Of a stretch of DNA of 64,000 bases, positions 18,070-26,931 are shown piece by piece. Both the position numbers and the translations under genes were made by a program. Origin of the DNA: Paenibacillus qinlingensis (GTDB lineage: Bacteria; Bacillota; Bacilli; Paenibacillales; NBRC-103111); contig NZ_JABMKY010000023.1 in assembly GCF_013204845.1 (NCBI RefSeq), forward strand, positions 62,001 through 126,000, read 5' to 3'. Position 1 is the first letter of the stretch; each line of letters opens with the position of its first letter. The notes beneath the pieces were generated by a model. That model saw only the letters and a list, made by a program, of their open reading frames with translations. It was not told the origin of the DNA and made no database searches.

Positions 18070-18948
18070 TTACTCTTTTACGGCGCCAATAACCATGCCT
18101 TTGACAAAAAAGCGCTGTAGGAACGGGTAGACGACCAGAATCGGAATCATCGCGATGAAGATTTGCGCTGCTTTTACGCTTCGATTGGACAGAAGTTCTA
18201 AATCCTCAAAATCAATACCGGTTTTACTAAGGTCGCGTGCGACGACGATGGTCTGCAGAAGCGTGGCCAGCGGCCACTGTTCGGGAGATCTCATATATAA
18301 CATGCCATCAAACCAGTTGTTCCAATGTCCTACCAGTGTAAATAAGGAGAGAGTGGCAAGGGCAGGCATGGATATCGGTAAGTAAACCGAGAAGAAAATT
18401 CGGAAGGATGTGGCCCCATCCATTGTTGCTGCCTCATCCAGTTCTTTCGGTATCGCACGGAAAAAATTCATCATGAGAATGATATTCCAGACATTGAGCA
18501 GATGCGGCAGAATGTAAACCCAGAACGAGCCAACCAATCCGATCTTTTGTATCAGCAGGTAGTGGGGGATAAGTCCGGCATCGAAAATCATAATGATCAG
18601 GAAGAACCATACGTAAAAGTTGCGTGGCTTGAACTCGATGTTGCTTCTGGACAAAGGAAAGGCAGCGAGAACGGTTACCATCATGGCCATCACCGTGCCG
18701 ACCAAGCTGCGCAATACCGAGATTTGGATAGCATGTAGGAAGTTATCATTTTGAAAAGTTTTCACATAGCTGTCCAGATTAAAATCGATCGGGAACAGCG
18801 TGACCAGATTGGATTCGGCGGCTGTTTTTCCACTGAGAGAGACGGCAAAGATATGCAGCATAGGCAATATACAAAGAATAGAGACAAGGATTAGAAGCGT
18901 TACATTCAAATAATAAAATACTTTATAGGATGGATTTTTATAATACAT
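18070..18948 (-). CDS. sugar ABC transporter permease, YtcP type
   Basis: A 292-residue permease with about six transmembrane helices, the EAA loop ELDEAATMDGATSFRIFFSVYLP and the class ending FLQRFFVKGMVIGAVKE. ATG 18,948 is chosen because GGAGG lies 8 nt upstream; a GTG at 18,963 overlaps that site. It follows the LplB-type gene by 26 bp. Together they form the membrane part of the importer whose lipoprotein (23,507) and two-component system (20,040-23,401) are encoded on the other strand. The ATPase is missing, as in other LplABC-type systems. Confidence 0.9.
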   Translation of the reverse strand: MYYKNPSYKVFYYLNVTLLILVSILCILPMLHIFAVSLSGKTAAESNLVTLFPIDFNLDSYVKTFQNDNFLHAIQISVLRSLVGTVMAMMVTVLAAFPLSRSNIEFKPRNFYVWFFLIIMIFDAGLIPHYLLIQKIGLVGSFWVYILPHLLNVWNIILMMNFFRAIPKELDEAATMDGATSFRIFFSVYLPISMPALATLSLFTLVGHWNNWFDGMLYMRSPEQWPLATLLQTIVVARDLSKTGIDFEDLELLSNRSVKAAQIFIAMIPILVVYPFLQRFFVKGMVIGAVKE

Positions 18949-18974
18949 AGCCTGTTCCTCCACTGTTCGTCATT

Positions 18975-19925
18975 TTAAAATACACGGTAATTCGTCCATT
19001 TGTGCGAAATGTAGTATCCGGCGCTGATTAGAATAAACCCTACAGCTGATTTGAATAAGCCAACCGTGGCAGCTAAGCTGTATTGCCCTCCCTGGAAGTT
19101 ACGGAATACAAAGGTATCGATAATGTCTCCTTTTTGAAGGACAAGAGGATTAATGAGGTTGTAGATTTGATCAAAGTTGGCATTCAACATGTTCCCGAGG
19201 GACAGTGTGAAGACGACAACCATGATGGGCAGCAGGGAAGGCAGCGTAATATGGATGGTCTGCTGCCATCTACCGGCACCATCGATTTCGGCAGCTTCAT
19301 ACAGATCCGGATTGATACCGGACAATGCAGCAAGGAAGACGATCGCGGAGAAGCCGAACTCCTTCCATAAATCACTCACAATAACGGTAAAACGGAACCA
19401 ATTCGATTCACCCAAAAACATGATGGGCTGTATATGAAAAGCTGCAACTAACCGGTTTAGAACACCGTCTAGTGAAAGCACGTCCAATAAGATACCACCC
19501 AATATGACCCATGACATGAAATGTGGCAGGTACACCATGGTTTGAAGCGACCGCTTCAACTTCATATTTCGGATTTCGTTGATCAGTAAGGCAAAGGTGA
19601 CGGGTACAGCCAATCCAAATAGTATTTTCAAAACAGAGATAATTAACGTGTTCCATATGACTTGTACGGAGCCTTTCATCGTAAAAATAAGTTGGAAATT
19701 ATCCAAACCGACCCATCTAGATCCAGAAATACCAAGCCATGGCTTAAAGTCCTGGAACGCCATAATGATCCCCGGCATGGGGGCATATTTAAAGATGAGA
19801 GCAACTAATACTGCGGGCAGCAGCATGAGATGAAGCCTCCATGTTCTGCGAAGCGGATGATTTCGTTTCTCTCTTACTCTTGCCGTTACGGGTGGCGATG
19901 ATGTTATAATGACGGTATCTTTCAT
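18975..19925 (-). CDS. sugar ABC transporter permease, LplB type
   Basis: A 316-residue permease with a charged N-terminal tail (RVREKRNHPLRRTWRLH), about six membrane helices and the EAA loop YEAAEIDGAGRWQQTIHITLP. ATG 19,925 follows GAGGAGG. It is first in a two-gene minus-strand operon and divergent from a histidine kinase gene with 114 bp between them. By analogy with YesM/YesN neighbours, the response regulator at 21,779 should activate this operon. Its cargo is likely a fragment of the polysaccharide attacked by the beta-helix enzyme at 26,932. Confidence 0.9.
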   Translation of the reverse strand: MKDTVIITSSPPVTARVREKRNHPLRRTWRLHLMLLPAVLVALIFKYAPMPGIIMAFQDFKPWLGISGSRWVGLDNFQLIFTMKGSVQVIWNTLIISVLKILFGLAVPVTFALLINEIRNMKLKRSLQTMVYLPHFMSWVILGGILLDVLSLDGVLNRLVAAFHIQPIMFLGESNWFRFTVIVSDLWKEFGFSAIVFLAALSGINPDLYEAAEIDGAGRWQQTIHITLPSLLPIMVVVFTLSLGNMLNANFDQIYNLINPLVLQKGDIIDTFVFRNFQGGQYSLAATVGLFKSAVGFILISAGYYISHKWTNYRVF

Positions 19926-20039
19926 ACATTATTTTCCTCCTCGACTTGCGTCTTCTGTAACTTCATCTTAGGATGGAAGCGTTTTTTTGTATAGAATACA
20001 TATTAAAGGTGACTGTCAATATCTTAAGGAGGTTGTGCA

Positions 20040-21752
20040 ATGAAGCGGCACTGGCCTATATTCCTGAAAATCAACGGTGTCATCCTCATTCTATTAATTC
20101 CCATTGTCATTCTATTTGCGTATTTCAGCAGGACCAGCTTTCAGGTTATTGATTCACAGATTACGGCGTACAACGAAAGTCAGCTGCAGTTTCTGAAAAA
20201 CCAGATTGAAGTAGGTGCCGAGCGCTTGTCCCTTTCCTCCAGTGTTTTGGCGCGTGACTCCTCCATTTTGAAGCTTCAGACGAGCATTCTAACGAAGGAT
20301 TACTACGGAATGATTGACTTTCAAACACAAGTAAAAGAAAAACTCTTTCTACAGAGCTTCTCCAGCAATTGGACCAATGATTTATCCATCTATTTACCCG
20401 ATACCCAAAGAAGAATATCGACAAATCCGAATGATCGCTACGATCAGAGTGTTCTTGAAACGGCTGATAACGGGAAGTGGCACTTCCACCCGGGTGGCTC
20501 TAACGAAACACCGTACTATCAACTGTTTATCTGGGATCCGTACTTTTCTAAAAGCAGTCCACAGACGGTAAGTGCGATTTATGAGGTGCGTTTTGGACTA
20601 GATAATATTAGAAAAATGCTGCGCTCATACAAACGAGATAGCCCGGGTTACTCCTTCTTATTAACAAGCACGGGCGAGGCGTTCTCGGTTTCTGATTCAC
20701 GGGAGGCCGACTTAGAAAAATTGGGAGAAAGACTTCTTAAGGAGGGCTTAAACGAAGGCGGGCATCGGAGCATACAGCTCGAAGCACAGAAGGCCTATTT
20801 GAGTTATACGCATTTGCCAAGTATCGATGCATATTTGATTGATTATGTCCCTTTAAACACGTTTCACGCTCCGATTATCAAGAGTAGAAATTTGTTTTAT
20901 ATCAGCATGTTCGTGCTGGTTCTGCTTGGATTTGCGACCTCGTATCTCTTGTATCTTCATGTGCAGAAGCCGATTTCCTTTATCATGAAAGGACTCAAAC
21001 ATATGGAGATGGGCGACTATTCGTTCCGAATTAATAAGCGGTTTCATAACGAGTTTGATTACATGATGCTGCGATTTAATGATATGGGGGATGAGATTCA
21101 ACATTTGATCACCAATGTCTACGAGGAACAAAATCGTTCCCGCCTGGCAACGTTAAAACAGCTGCAATCCCAGATCAATCCCCATTTCTTGTACAATTGT
21201 CTGTCTTTCATCGCTGGTTGTGCCAAAGCAGGTTATACCGACACTATTAAACAAATGACGTATCATTTAGGCGATTATTATCGCTATACCACAAGAGTTG
21301 AGAATCAGATGCCATTATTAAAAGAGGAAGTTGATTTGGTTAATCACTACTTGAACATTTATTCGTTACGGCTGGAACGTCTTGATTATCAGATTGATAT
21401 TCCTGCGGATATGCTGAATGAACCTGTGATGAGGCTTATTCTCCAACCGGTTGTAGAAAATGCGATTGTACATGGCATAGAACCCAAACCAGGACGAGGG
21501 ACCATCATGGTCTCGGGTCGTCGCGAGTCCGATTGGAATGTGCTCGTTGTTGAAGATAGCGGTGTGGGGATGACGGATCAGGAGATAGATGACTATGTAC
21601 AGAGTCTGGAGCGCCCTATGGATGAACATACAGGCTGCGGATTATGGAACGTCAATCAACGATTAGTACAACGATTCGGTCCAGATGCAGGTGTTATGAT
21701 TACAGCTTCGAATCAGTTGTCAGGTCTCCGTGTAGCACTTCGATGGAAATGA
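20040..21752 (+). CDS. sensor histidine kinase, YesM type
   Basis: A 570-residue membrane kinase. TM1 lies at about 10-33 and TM2 at about 282-306, with an extracytoplasmic sensor between them; a HAMP domain follows (KPISFIMKGLKHMEMGDY). The His_kinase domain has QSQINPHFLYN (phospho-acceptor His near residue 381), the N box LQPVVENAIVHGI and ATP-binding glycines in DSGVGMT and GCGLWNVN. ATG 20,040 follows AAGGAGG. It is paired with the response regulator 26 bp downstream. The set senses an extracellular sugar and controls the adjacent importer and lyase genes; this role is inferred from family and context. Confidence 0.9.
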   Translation: MKRHWPIFLKINGVILILLIPIVILFAYFSRTSFQVIDSQITAYNESQLQFLKNQIEVGAERLSLSSSVLARDSSILKLQTSILTKDYYGMIDFQTQVKEKLFLQSFSSNWTNDLSIYLPDTQRRISTNPNDRYDQSVLETADNGKWHFHPGGSNETPYYQLFIWDPYFSKSSPQTVSAIYEVRFGLDNIRKMLRSYKRDSPGYSFLLTSTGEAFSVSDSREADLEKLGERLLKEGLNEGGHRSIQLEAQKAYLSYTHLPSIDAYLIDYVPLNTFHAPIIKSRNLFYISMFVLVLLGFATSYLLYLHVQKPISFIMKGLKHMEMGDYSFRINKRFHNEFDYMMLRFNDMGDEIQHLITNVYEEQNRSRLATLKQLQSQINPHFLYNCLSFIAGCAKAGYTDTIKQMTYHLGDYYRYTTRVENQMPLLKEEVDLVNHYLNIYSLRLERLDYQIDIPADMLNEPVMRLILQPVVENAIVHGIEPKPGRGTIMVSGRRESDWNVLVVEDSGVGMTDQEIDDYVQSLERPMDEHTGCGLWNVNQRLVQRFGPDAGVMITASNQLSGLRVALRWK

Positions 21753-21778
21753 GAATAAGGTAGGGAGGCTTGGTACCC

Positions 21779-23401
21779 ATGATTCAACTTTTGCTGGTGG
21801 ATGATGAACCCATGCTATTAAAGAGTATGGTTGAAAATGATTGGAGAAGTATCGGTGTGGAATACGTTTTTCAAGCGGCCTCGGGGCTGGAAGCCGTTGA
21901 GGTGCTAAAGAAAACGCCAATCGATATTGTCGTTACGGATATCCGCATGCCGGGCATGAATGGGCTGCAATTATGCAAACATATACAGGATCACTTTCCC
22001 CGTACCAAATGCATTTTACTTTCAGGCTATGGTGAATTCGAGTATGCGCGTCAGGCCATCATGTACGGCACAGTGAATTATTTGTTGAAGCCAATTAAGG
22101 ACGAAGAGTTGATGGATGAGGTGTCTCGTGTGAAGACGCTCTTCCAGCAGGAATGGGAACATGTGGGTTCCTTGGAACGAGCCCGTCAGACACTTTATGT
22201 TCACCTGCCATTATTAAGATCCAATTTATTAAATAACTTGTTAACGGGAAGTGCCATGTCATCACACGCATTAGCTGAACGAATGAGGGAGTACCAGCTT
22301 CCGTTTGAACCTGGAATGAACTGTTCGTTTATCCTAGTCAGAATGGATGGCGGGTTTGGAGATAGGGTGGAGGATGACTATTTGTTATTCGAATACGCCG
22401 TCCATAATATCGCATGTGAAATTTTAGAGCCAGATTACAACGTCTGGTACTGTAGGGATACATTCGGGTATTTATGCTTTTTGGTGCAGGACAAAGGAAA
22501 AGGTGGATCGTTCGAACCCATAGGCGATAGAGGTTTAGAGAAATTGGCGTATGAGCTGCAGTTGAAAGTCTCAGCCTTTTTGAAGGGGCAAGTATCCGTC
22601 TTGATAAGTGATGAAGGGATATTTCCAGATGAACTCGCCCTGCATTATCGGAAATCATTGAATGAATTTCGCAAGGTTCCTCGAAGCGATAGGGAAATCA
22701 TGATCATGTCCGGGAAGCCTCGGGTGCAATCGAGGTCTCTGCAATCCTTATACAGTCCACCAAGCATCCAACAACTATTAGAGGCTGGGCGGTGGGGGGA
22801 TGTCCGTAACAAATTGAGTGAAGTTTTTGAAGAGATGAGCTCTAAAAAAATGGATACCGAAGAAAACATGATGGAAGTTATTTATACCTTGATGAATGCA
22901 TTTCTGTATATTGCGCACCTGCAAGGCAAAACCTTGATGGAAGTATCAGGGTTAGAGACGGACATGTCGTCAGATCCACGATCTTTTAAGAGAGCGGACC
23001 AAGTCATGGAGTGGGCAGCAGGGGTACTGGAAAGCATGGAATCTGGCAGCATCCGTGAATTCAAGGACGGCAAAAACCAGCTTATTTCCAAAATTCATCG
23101 TTTTATCGAAACGCATATTGCACAAGATGTTTCCCTGCAAACGATCGCAGATCATGTGACCCTCCACCCAGTATATTTATCAACCATGTACAAGCAGGAA
23201 ATGAAAGAAAATATCAGTGATTTCATCATGCGGTACAGGATGGAAAAGGCAGCCGTTATGCTGGGTTCAACAGATATCAAAATCTATGAGCTAGCAAGCC
23301 AGATGGGCTTCCAAAACCCGCCTTATTTTAGCAAACTATTTAAAAATTATTACGGGGTCACGCCACAAGAATACAGGGATCGGCATATCACTCAATCTTA
23401 A
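21779..23401 (+). CDS. response regulator with AraC output domain, YesN type
   Basis: A 540-residue regulator. The receiver domain (1-120) has the acidic pocket VDDEP and the phospho-acceptor Asp in VVTDIRMPGMNG (about 54). A long central domain follows, and the C-terminal AraC domain (about 440-540) has SLQTIADHVTLHPVYLSTMY and IYELASQMGFQNPPYFSKLF, ending GVTPQEYR. ATG 21,779 is 10 nt after AGGGAGG; a TTG at 21,770 is also in frame but too close to that site. It should bind near the two matching CATCTTAAAACTTTATC motifs upstream of 23,507 and 25,706. Confidence 0.9.
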   Translation: MIQLLLVDDEPMLLKSMVENDWRSIGVEYVFQAASGLEAVEVLKKTPIDIVVTDIRMPGMNGLQLCKHIQDHFPRTKCILLSGYGEFEYARQAIMYGTVNYLLKPIKDEELMDEVSRVKTLFQQEWEHVGSLERARQTLYVHLPLLRSNLLNNLLTGSAMSSHALAERMREYQLPFEPGMNCSFILVRMDGGFGDRVEDDYLLFEYAVHNIACEILEPDYNVWYCRDTFGYLCFLVQDKGKGGSFEPIGDRGLEKLAYELQLKVSAFLKGQVSVLISDEGIFPDELALHYRKSLNEFRKVPRSDREIMIMSGKPRVQSRSLQSLYSPPSIQQLLEAGRWGDVRNKLSEVFEEMSSKKMDTEENMMEVIYTLMNAFLYIAHLQGKTLMEVSGLETDMSSDPRSFKRADQVMEWAAGVLESMESGSIREFKDGKNQLISKIHRFIETHIAQDVSLQTIADHVTLHPVYLSTMYKQEMKENISDFIMRYRMEKAAVMLGSTDIKIYELASQMGFQNPPYFSKLFKNYYGVTPQEYRDRHITQS

Positions 23402-23414
23402 CAATTTCATACAC

Positions 23415-23459
23415 CATCTTAAAACTTTATCACTTACCCCGCTGAAAGCGCTGTATTAA
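23415..23459 (+). promoter_or_regulatory. shared operator-like motif plus cre-like element
   Basis: CATCTTAAAACTTTATC (23,415-23,431) recurs identically at 25,640-25,656. In both places it is followed, after 15 bp, by AGCGCTGTA. Here that second part lies inside TGAAAGCGCTGTAT, which differs from the cre consensus at two positions. The element lies about 50-90 bp before the binding-protein gene and is a candidate site for the adjacent YesN-type regulator. Confidence 0.55.
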
Positions 23460-23506
23460 TATAAAGGTGCAACGTAATACAGCTTAAGGGAGGATCTTGA
23501 TAGAAA

Positions 23507-25204
23507 ATGGGTAAACAACGATATCTGCTTGCTCTTGCAGTGATTATGACGTTCTCTTTCGTAACCGCTTGTTCTCAAAGCACAAGTTCTGGCGAAAAGG
23601 GAGCAGAGAATTCGCCGACATCCGCTGCACAGAAGGGTGCTTCTGCTGAAGCCATTCAAAAGGGAACATACAAATTTGAAACACCAGTGACCATCACGAC
23701 AGTTAAAGCCACTGATGCCACCATGAAGTTCAAGAACGGTGAGACGATGGAAAACAATGTGCACACGAAGTGGGCACATGATCAATTAGGTGTCGATTTG
23801 AAAGTTTTGTGGCAAGTACCCGGCGAACAATTCAACACGAAACTGAGACTGATGCTGACAGCAAACGAATCCTTGCCTGATGTGCTGACCACACAGGATA
23901 TGACGTTGTTAGACGAATTGATTCAATCTGGCAAGTACCGAGATATCACAGCAGATTTCGAGAAATATGCTTCTCCCAAAATGAAACAAATCTACAACTC
24001 GAACCCATTGAATTGGAGCCAAGTCACCTACGGTGGTAAAAAAATGGCCATTCCGAACTTTGCTACCGCTGGGAATGACAACCCCGTCATGTGGATCAGA
24101 CAGGATTGGCTAGATAAACTTGGTATGAAGGCGCCTAAGACATTTGAAGAGCTGGAAGCTGTCATGCAAGCGTTCTTGGAGAAAAAACCTGGTGGATCTG
24201 ACAATGTGATTCCGCTTGGAGCAAGTTTAGGCTCTGGTGGATCTTCTCCGAATCCGTTTACTAGCTGGCTTGGGGAGACTTCGTGGGTATTTGGTGCTTT
24301 AGGCACGGTACCTTATCAGTGGTTGGTGAAGGATGGGAAATTGGTCCATGGATCGACGCTTCCGGCGATGAAAGACGGCTTGGCTAAGCTAAGAGATTGG
24401 TATAACAAAGGTTATCTATCAAAAGAAGCCGGCCTACATGACGAGAATAAATTAGCTGAATTGATTGCTCAAGGTCGCGTAGGTATTGTAGTGGCGCCTT
24501 CATGGATGTCGGGCTGGCCGAATACGGATATGCAGAAGAATGTGGCGGGATCCATCATGAAGCCGTATCCGCTGCCAACGCTGAATGGCAAAATAGAAGC
24601 CCGTGACACGACTTATTTAAGAGGCGGCCTATTAGTTAAAAAGGATTTCGAACATGTTGATGCGCTATTCCTATACTTGAATCGGATATTTGGTGCTGTA
24701 AACCCTGAAGAGGGCAGCGAGTTTGTGAATGGGTGGGCCAAAGATTACGATTATACAATCAAAGCAGATGGAACCTATTCTGTGACCGAAGCGGATATTC
24801 CGGGAGGCAAAGTTAGCCCGGCTAAATATTTGTTAATCGAACCGAAAGATCCATTTATCGGAATGAAGCTGAGAGCAGATGTAAGTAGAGGAAAAGCACC
24901 AGTAACGCCGAGTGAGAAGAAAATCGCAGTTAGCGGTCAGGATGGTCTCAAGGCAGCTGAGATTGTCGATGATGGCTGGAAAGCCGGTATCTATATTCCT
25001 CAAGCGTACACGGGTGCGAATACACCAGCGATGCAATCCAAAGGCGGAATTCTCGTCAAATTAGAGGGGGATACATTTATCAATATTATTTATGGTAAAA
25101 AACCGGTTACCGAATTCGATAACTTCGTGAAAGAGTGGAAGAGCCTCGGTGGCGATGATATGACCAAAGAAGTCAATGATTGGTACTCGAAAATGAAGAA
25201 ATAG
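23507..25204 (+). CDS. extracellular sugar-binding lipoprotein, LplA type
   Basis: A 565-residue solute-binding lipoprotein. The signal peptide ends in the lipobox VTAC (Cys22), followed by a Ser/Thr-rich tether. Class features are NEISLPDVL-like NESLPDVLTTQDM, the WIRQDWLDKLGMKAPKTFEE lobe-1 block and the C-terminal EFDNFVKEWKSLGGDDMTKEVNDWY segment. ATG 23,507 has AAGGGAGG upstream. It is monocistronic, with its own promoter region carrying the 17-bp shared motif and a perfect terminator at 25,214. It most likely feeds the minus-strand permeases at 18,070-19,925, which have no other binding protein nearby. Confidence 0.9.
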   Translation: MGKQRYLLALAVIMTFSFVTACSQSTSSGEKGAENSPTSAAQKGASAEAIQKGTYKFETPVTITTVKATDATMKFKNGETMENNVHTKWAHDQLGVDLKVLWQVPGEQFNTKLRLMLTANESLPDVLTTQDMTLLDELIQSGKYRDITADFEKYASPKMKQIYNSNPLNWSQVTYGGKKMAIPNFATAGNDNPVMWIRQDWLDKLGMKAPKTFEELEAVMQAFLEKKPGGSDNVIPLGASLGSGGSSPNPFTSWLGETSWVFGALGTVPYQWLVKDGKLVHGSTLPAMKDGLAKLRDWYNKGYLSKEAGLHDENKLAELIAQGRVGIVVAPSWMSGWPNTDMQKNVAGSIMKPYPLPTLNGKIEARDTTYLRGGLLVKKDFEHVDALFLYLNRIFGAVNPEEGSEFVNGWAKDYDYTIKADGTYSVTEADIPGGKVSPAKYLLIEPKDPFIGMKLRADVSRGKAPVTPSEKKIAVSGQDGLKAAEIVDDGWKAGIYIPQAYTGANTPAMQSKGGILVKLEGDTFINIIYGKKPVTEFDNFVKEWKSLGGDDMTKEVNDWYSKMKK

Positions 25205-25213
25205 GATGATGGG

Positions 25214-25239
25214 GCCCGCTGGAAATCAGCGGGCTTTTT
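25214..25239 (+). terminator. Rho-independent terminator, perfect 8-bp GC stem
   Basis: GCCCGCTG (25,214-25,221), loop GAAAT, CAGCGGGC (25,227-25,234) and TTTTT. Confidence 0.95.
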
Positions 25240-25261
25240 GACGCCAGAATGGATATGTTTT

Positions 25262-25396
25262 GGGTTTTAGCCGAGCTAAATAACTGGATTATTTGAAGCT
25301 AATTCAAGCGAAATCACGTCATTTCCCAAACTAACTGGATTTCCTCCCGTTATTTCAGGCCATTTTCGCCAAACGGGACATTTCGTGCAAAATTAG
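25262..25396. repeat. degenerate TAACTGGATTTCC repeat units
   Basis: TAACTGGATTATTTGAAGC and TAACTGGATTTCCTCCCG are units of a loose repeat whose complement, GGAAATCCAGTTA, is the core of the perfect tandem repeat that follows. No gene is seen here. Confidence 0.5.
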
Positions 25397-25525
25397 ATGT
25401 AGGAAATCCAGTTAAACTCCCCAAAGGCTAGTTTTTTTTCGGAAATACATGTAGGAAATCCAGTTAAACTCCCCAAAGGCTAGTTTTTTTTCGGAAATAC
25501 ATGTAGGAAATCCAGTTAAACTCCG
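25397..25525. repeat. 52-bp tandem repeat, 2.5 copies
   Basis: Units at 25,397-25,448 and 25,449-25,500 are identical, and a partial third copy runs 25,501-25,524. Each begins ATGTAGGAAATCCAGTTAAA and contains a TTTTTTTT run. The exact identity points to recent duplication by slippage or unequal exchange. The rest of the gap to 25,620 is unremarkable. Confidence 0.9.
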
Positions 25526-25639
25526 AATGCGCCACAATAGCTCCCCAATAGCGCCACCGCCTGGGAACCGTACGAGCAGAATTAGAAAGAAGGACGGCGT
25601 CGACGTTCATTTTATGAAAACCTTAACAAATTCCTAGGT

Positions 25640-25680
25640 CATCTTAAAACTTTATCTCTACCTCGAATGTAAGCGCTGTA
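25640..25680 (+). promoter_or_regulatory. second copy of the shared operator-like motif
   Basis: CATCTTAAAACTTTATC (25,640-25,656), a 15-bp spacer and AGCGCTGTA (25,672-25,680) repeat the arrangement found before the binding-protein gene at 23,507. TGTAAGCGCTGTAA here is cre-like with two mismatches. It lies about 25-65 bp before the start codon of the foldase gene. Confidence 0.55.
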
Positions 25681-25705
25681 ATAAGATGAAGTAGGGGTGA
25701 TCCTA

Positions 25706-26800
25706 GTGAAGTTTACGAAGAGGAAAGTCGTTGCAGCGACCGTTCTAGTTCTCTCGATTGTCGGAGCCATCGTCTTGTATGCGTCAGTGGGGGCTGATTC
25801 GGGTCAGACTTCGATTGCGATGGTGAATGGCAGTGTGATCACAACGCAAGAATTCAAGAGTGAGTTAGAGAAGCAAATAACTTCGGTCATAGACTACTTT
25901 TATCAGTCAAAAGGTGTGGCATATGGGAAGAATTTCTGGGAAACGGATTATAATGGCGAGAATCCGGAAGAGACAGCAAAGAAGAGAGCCTTAGATGAAA
26001 TTATCAGACTCAAGATTGAACTGGAGCTTGCCGAACAGCATGGTCTGATACAAGGGACCTCCTATGAGGATTTGCTCCATGAGATGGATAAAGAAAATAA
26101 GCGAAGGTTGGCCTCCATAAAAGCTCGTGAGCCCATCTACGGCCCCGTTCAATTGGATGAAAGTACTTTTATGAACGAATACATTAGCAAACTGCGGACG
26201 CAATTGAAGGAAACGCTATCCGAGGATGAACTGAACGTGAGCGAAGAGGAATTAAAGCGGCATTATGAGCTTCTTAAGGATAGTTTGTTTACGATGGAGG
26301 ACAGGATCAGATTTCAAAAAATCTCCGTTTCTTATAGGGAAGATCTACAGAGCAACACGAATAATTCAAAGAAGCAATCCATCAAGAAACGAATGGATGC
26401 TATCAAACTTCTTTTGGATCAAGGAAAAGAGATGGATCAAGCAATAAGTGAACTGCAAGCCGAGAACGATGCATTCATGCTCCGATTTACCGAGGAGAAT
26501 TTGAATAAGGATACCGCTGGCACCTATTTCAAGTCTCAGGCAGTTCTTTATTCCGTACTTGCAAATAACTTGGGAGTTAATCAGGTCAGCTCTGTATTGG
26601 ATGAGACGATGCAGGGGGAGTATGTTCTTGTAAAGGTCGTGGATCGAGAAAAAAGTGGCTATAAGAGCTATGACGAGAGTAAACGTAATGTGTGGAAAAA
26701 TTATGTGGACACCGCATACGGTGACTATTTGGATAAGCTCATTCGGGAAGCTAAAGTTAATATCGATGAAAGCACTTATAAAAAGATTCATGTTCATTAA
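25706..26800 (+). CDS. SurA/PpiC-like peptidyl-prolyl isomerase or foldase
   Basis: A 364-residue extracytoplasmic protein with an N-terminal signal/anchor helix (VVAATVLVLSIVGAIVLYA). It has a SurA-N-type helical chaperone domain starting AMVNGSVITTQEFKSELEKQ and continuing through RALDEIIRLKIELELAEQHG, and a parvulin-like region (RFQKISVSYRED to KVVDREKSGYKSYDE). No lipobox Cys is present. GTG 25,706 is preferred over GTG 25,697, which overlaps the Shine-Dalgarno GTAGGGG. The gene shares its promoter motif with the binding-protein gene and precedes a large secreted enzyme, so it may be a dedicated foldase for that enzyme. Isomerase activity is not certain because the parvulin domain is weakly conserved. 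Confidence 0.72.
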   Translation: MKFTKRKVVAATVLVLSIVGAIVLYASVGADSGQTSIAMVNGSVITTQEFKSELEKQITSVIDYFYQSKGVAYGKNFWETDYNGENPEETAKKRALDEIIRLKIELELAEQHGLIQGTSYEDLLHEMDKENKRRLASIKAREPIYGPVQLDESTFMNEYISKLRTQLKETLSEDELNVSEEELKRHYELLKDSLFTMEDRIRFQKISVSYREDLQSNTNNSKKQSIKKRMDAIKLLLDQGKEMDQAISELQAENDAFMLRFTEENLNKDTAGTYFKSQAVLYSVLANNLGVNQVSSVLDETMQGEYVLVKVVDREKSGYKSYDESKRNVWKNYVDTAYGDYLDKLIREAKVNIDESTYKKIHVH

Positions 26801-26823
26801 ACGTTTTTAACATTATTCTTGGA

Positions 26824-26862
26824 AGCGGTTACTTGACCTCGAGGGGGAGTCACCGTTTTTTA
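26824..26862 (+). terminator. possible terminator between foldase and beta-helix genes
   Basis: GCGGTTACTTGACC and GGGGAGTCACCG form an imperfect stem followed by TTTTTT. It may cause partial termination before the 26,932 gene. Confidence 0.5.
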
Positions 26863-26931
26863 AGATAAACATTAACCGTACTATTCTCATGTGATTAGAA
26901 TGGTTAAACAAGACTACAAGGAGGATAAGTG

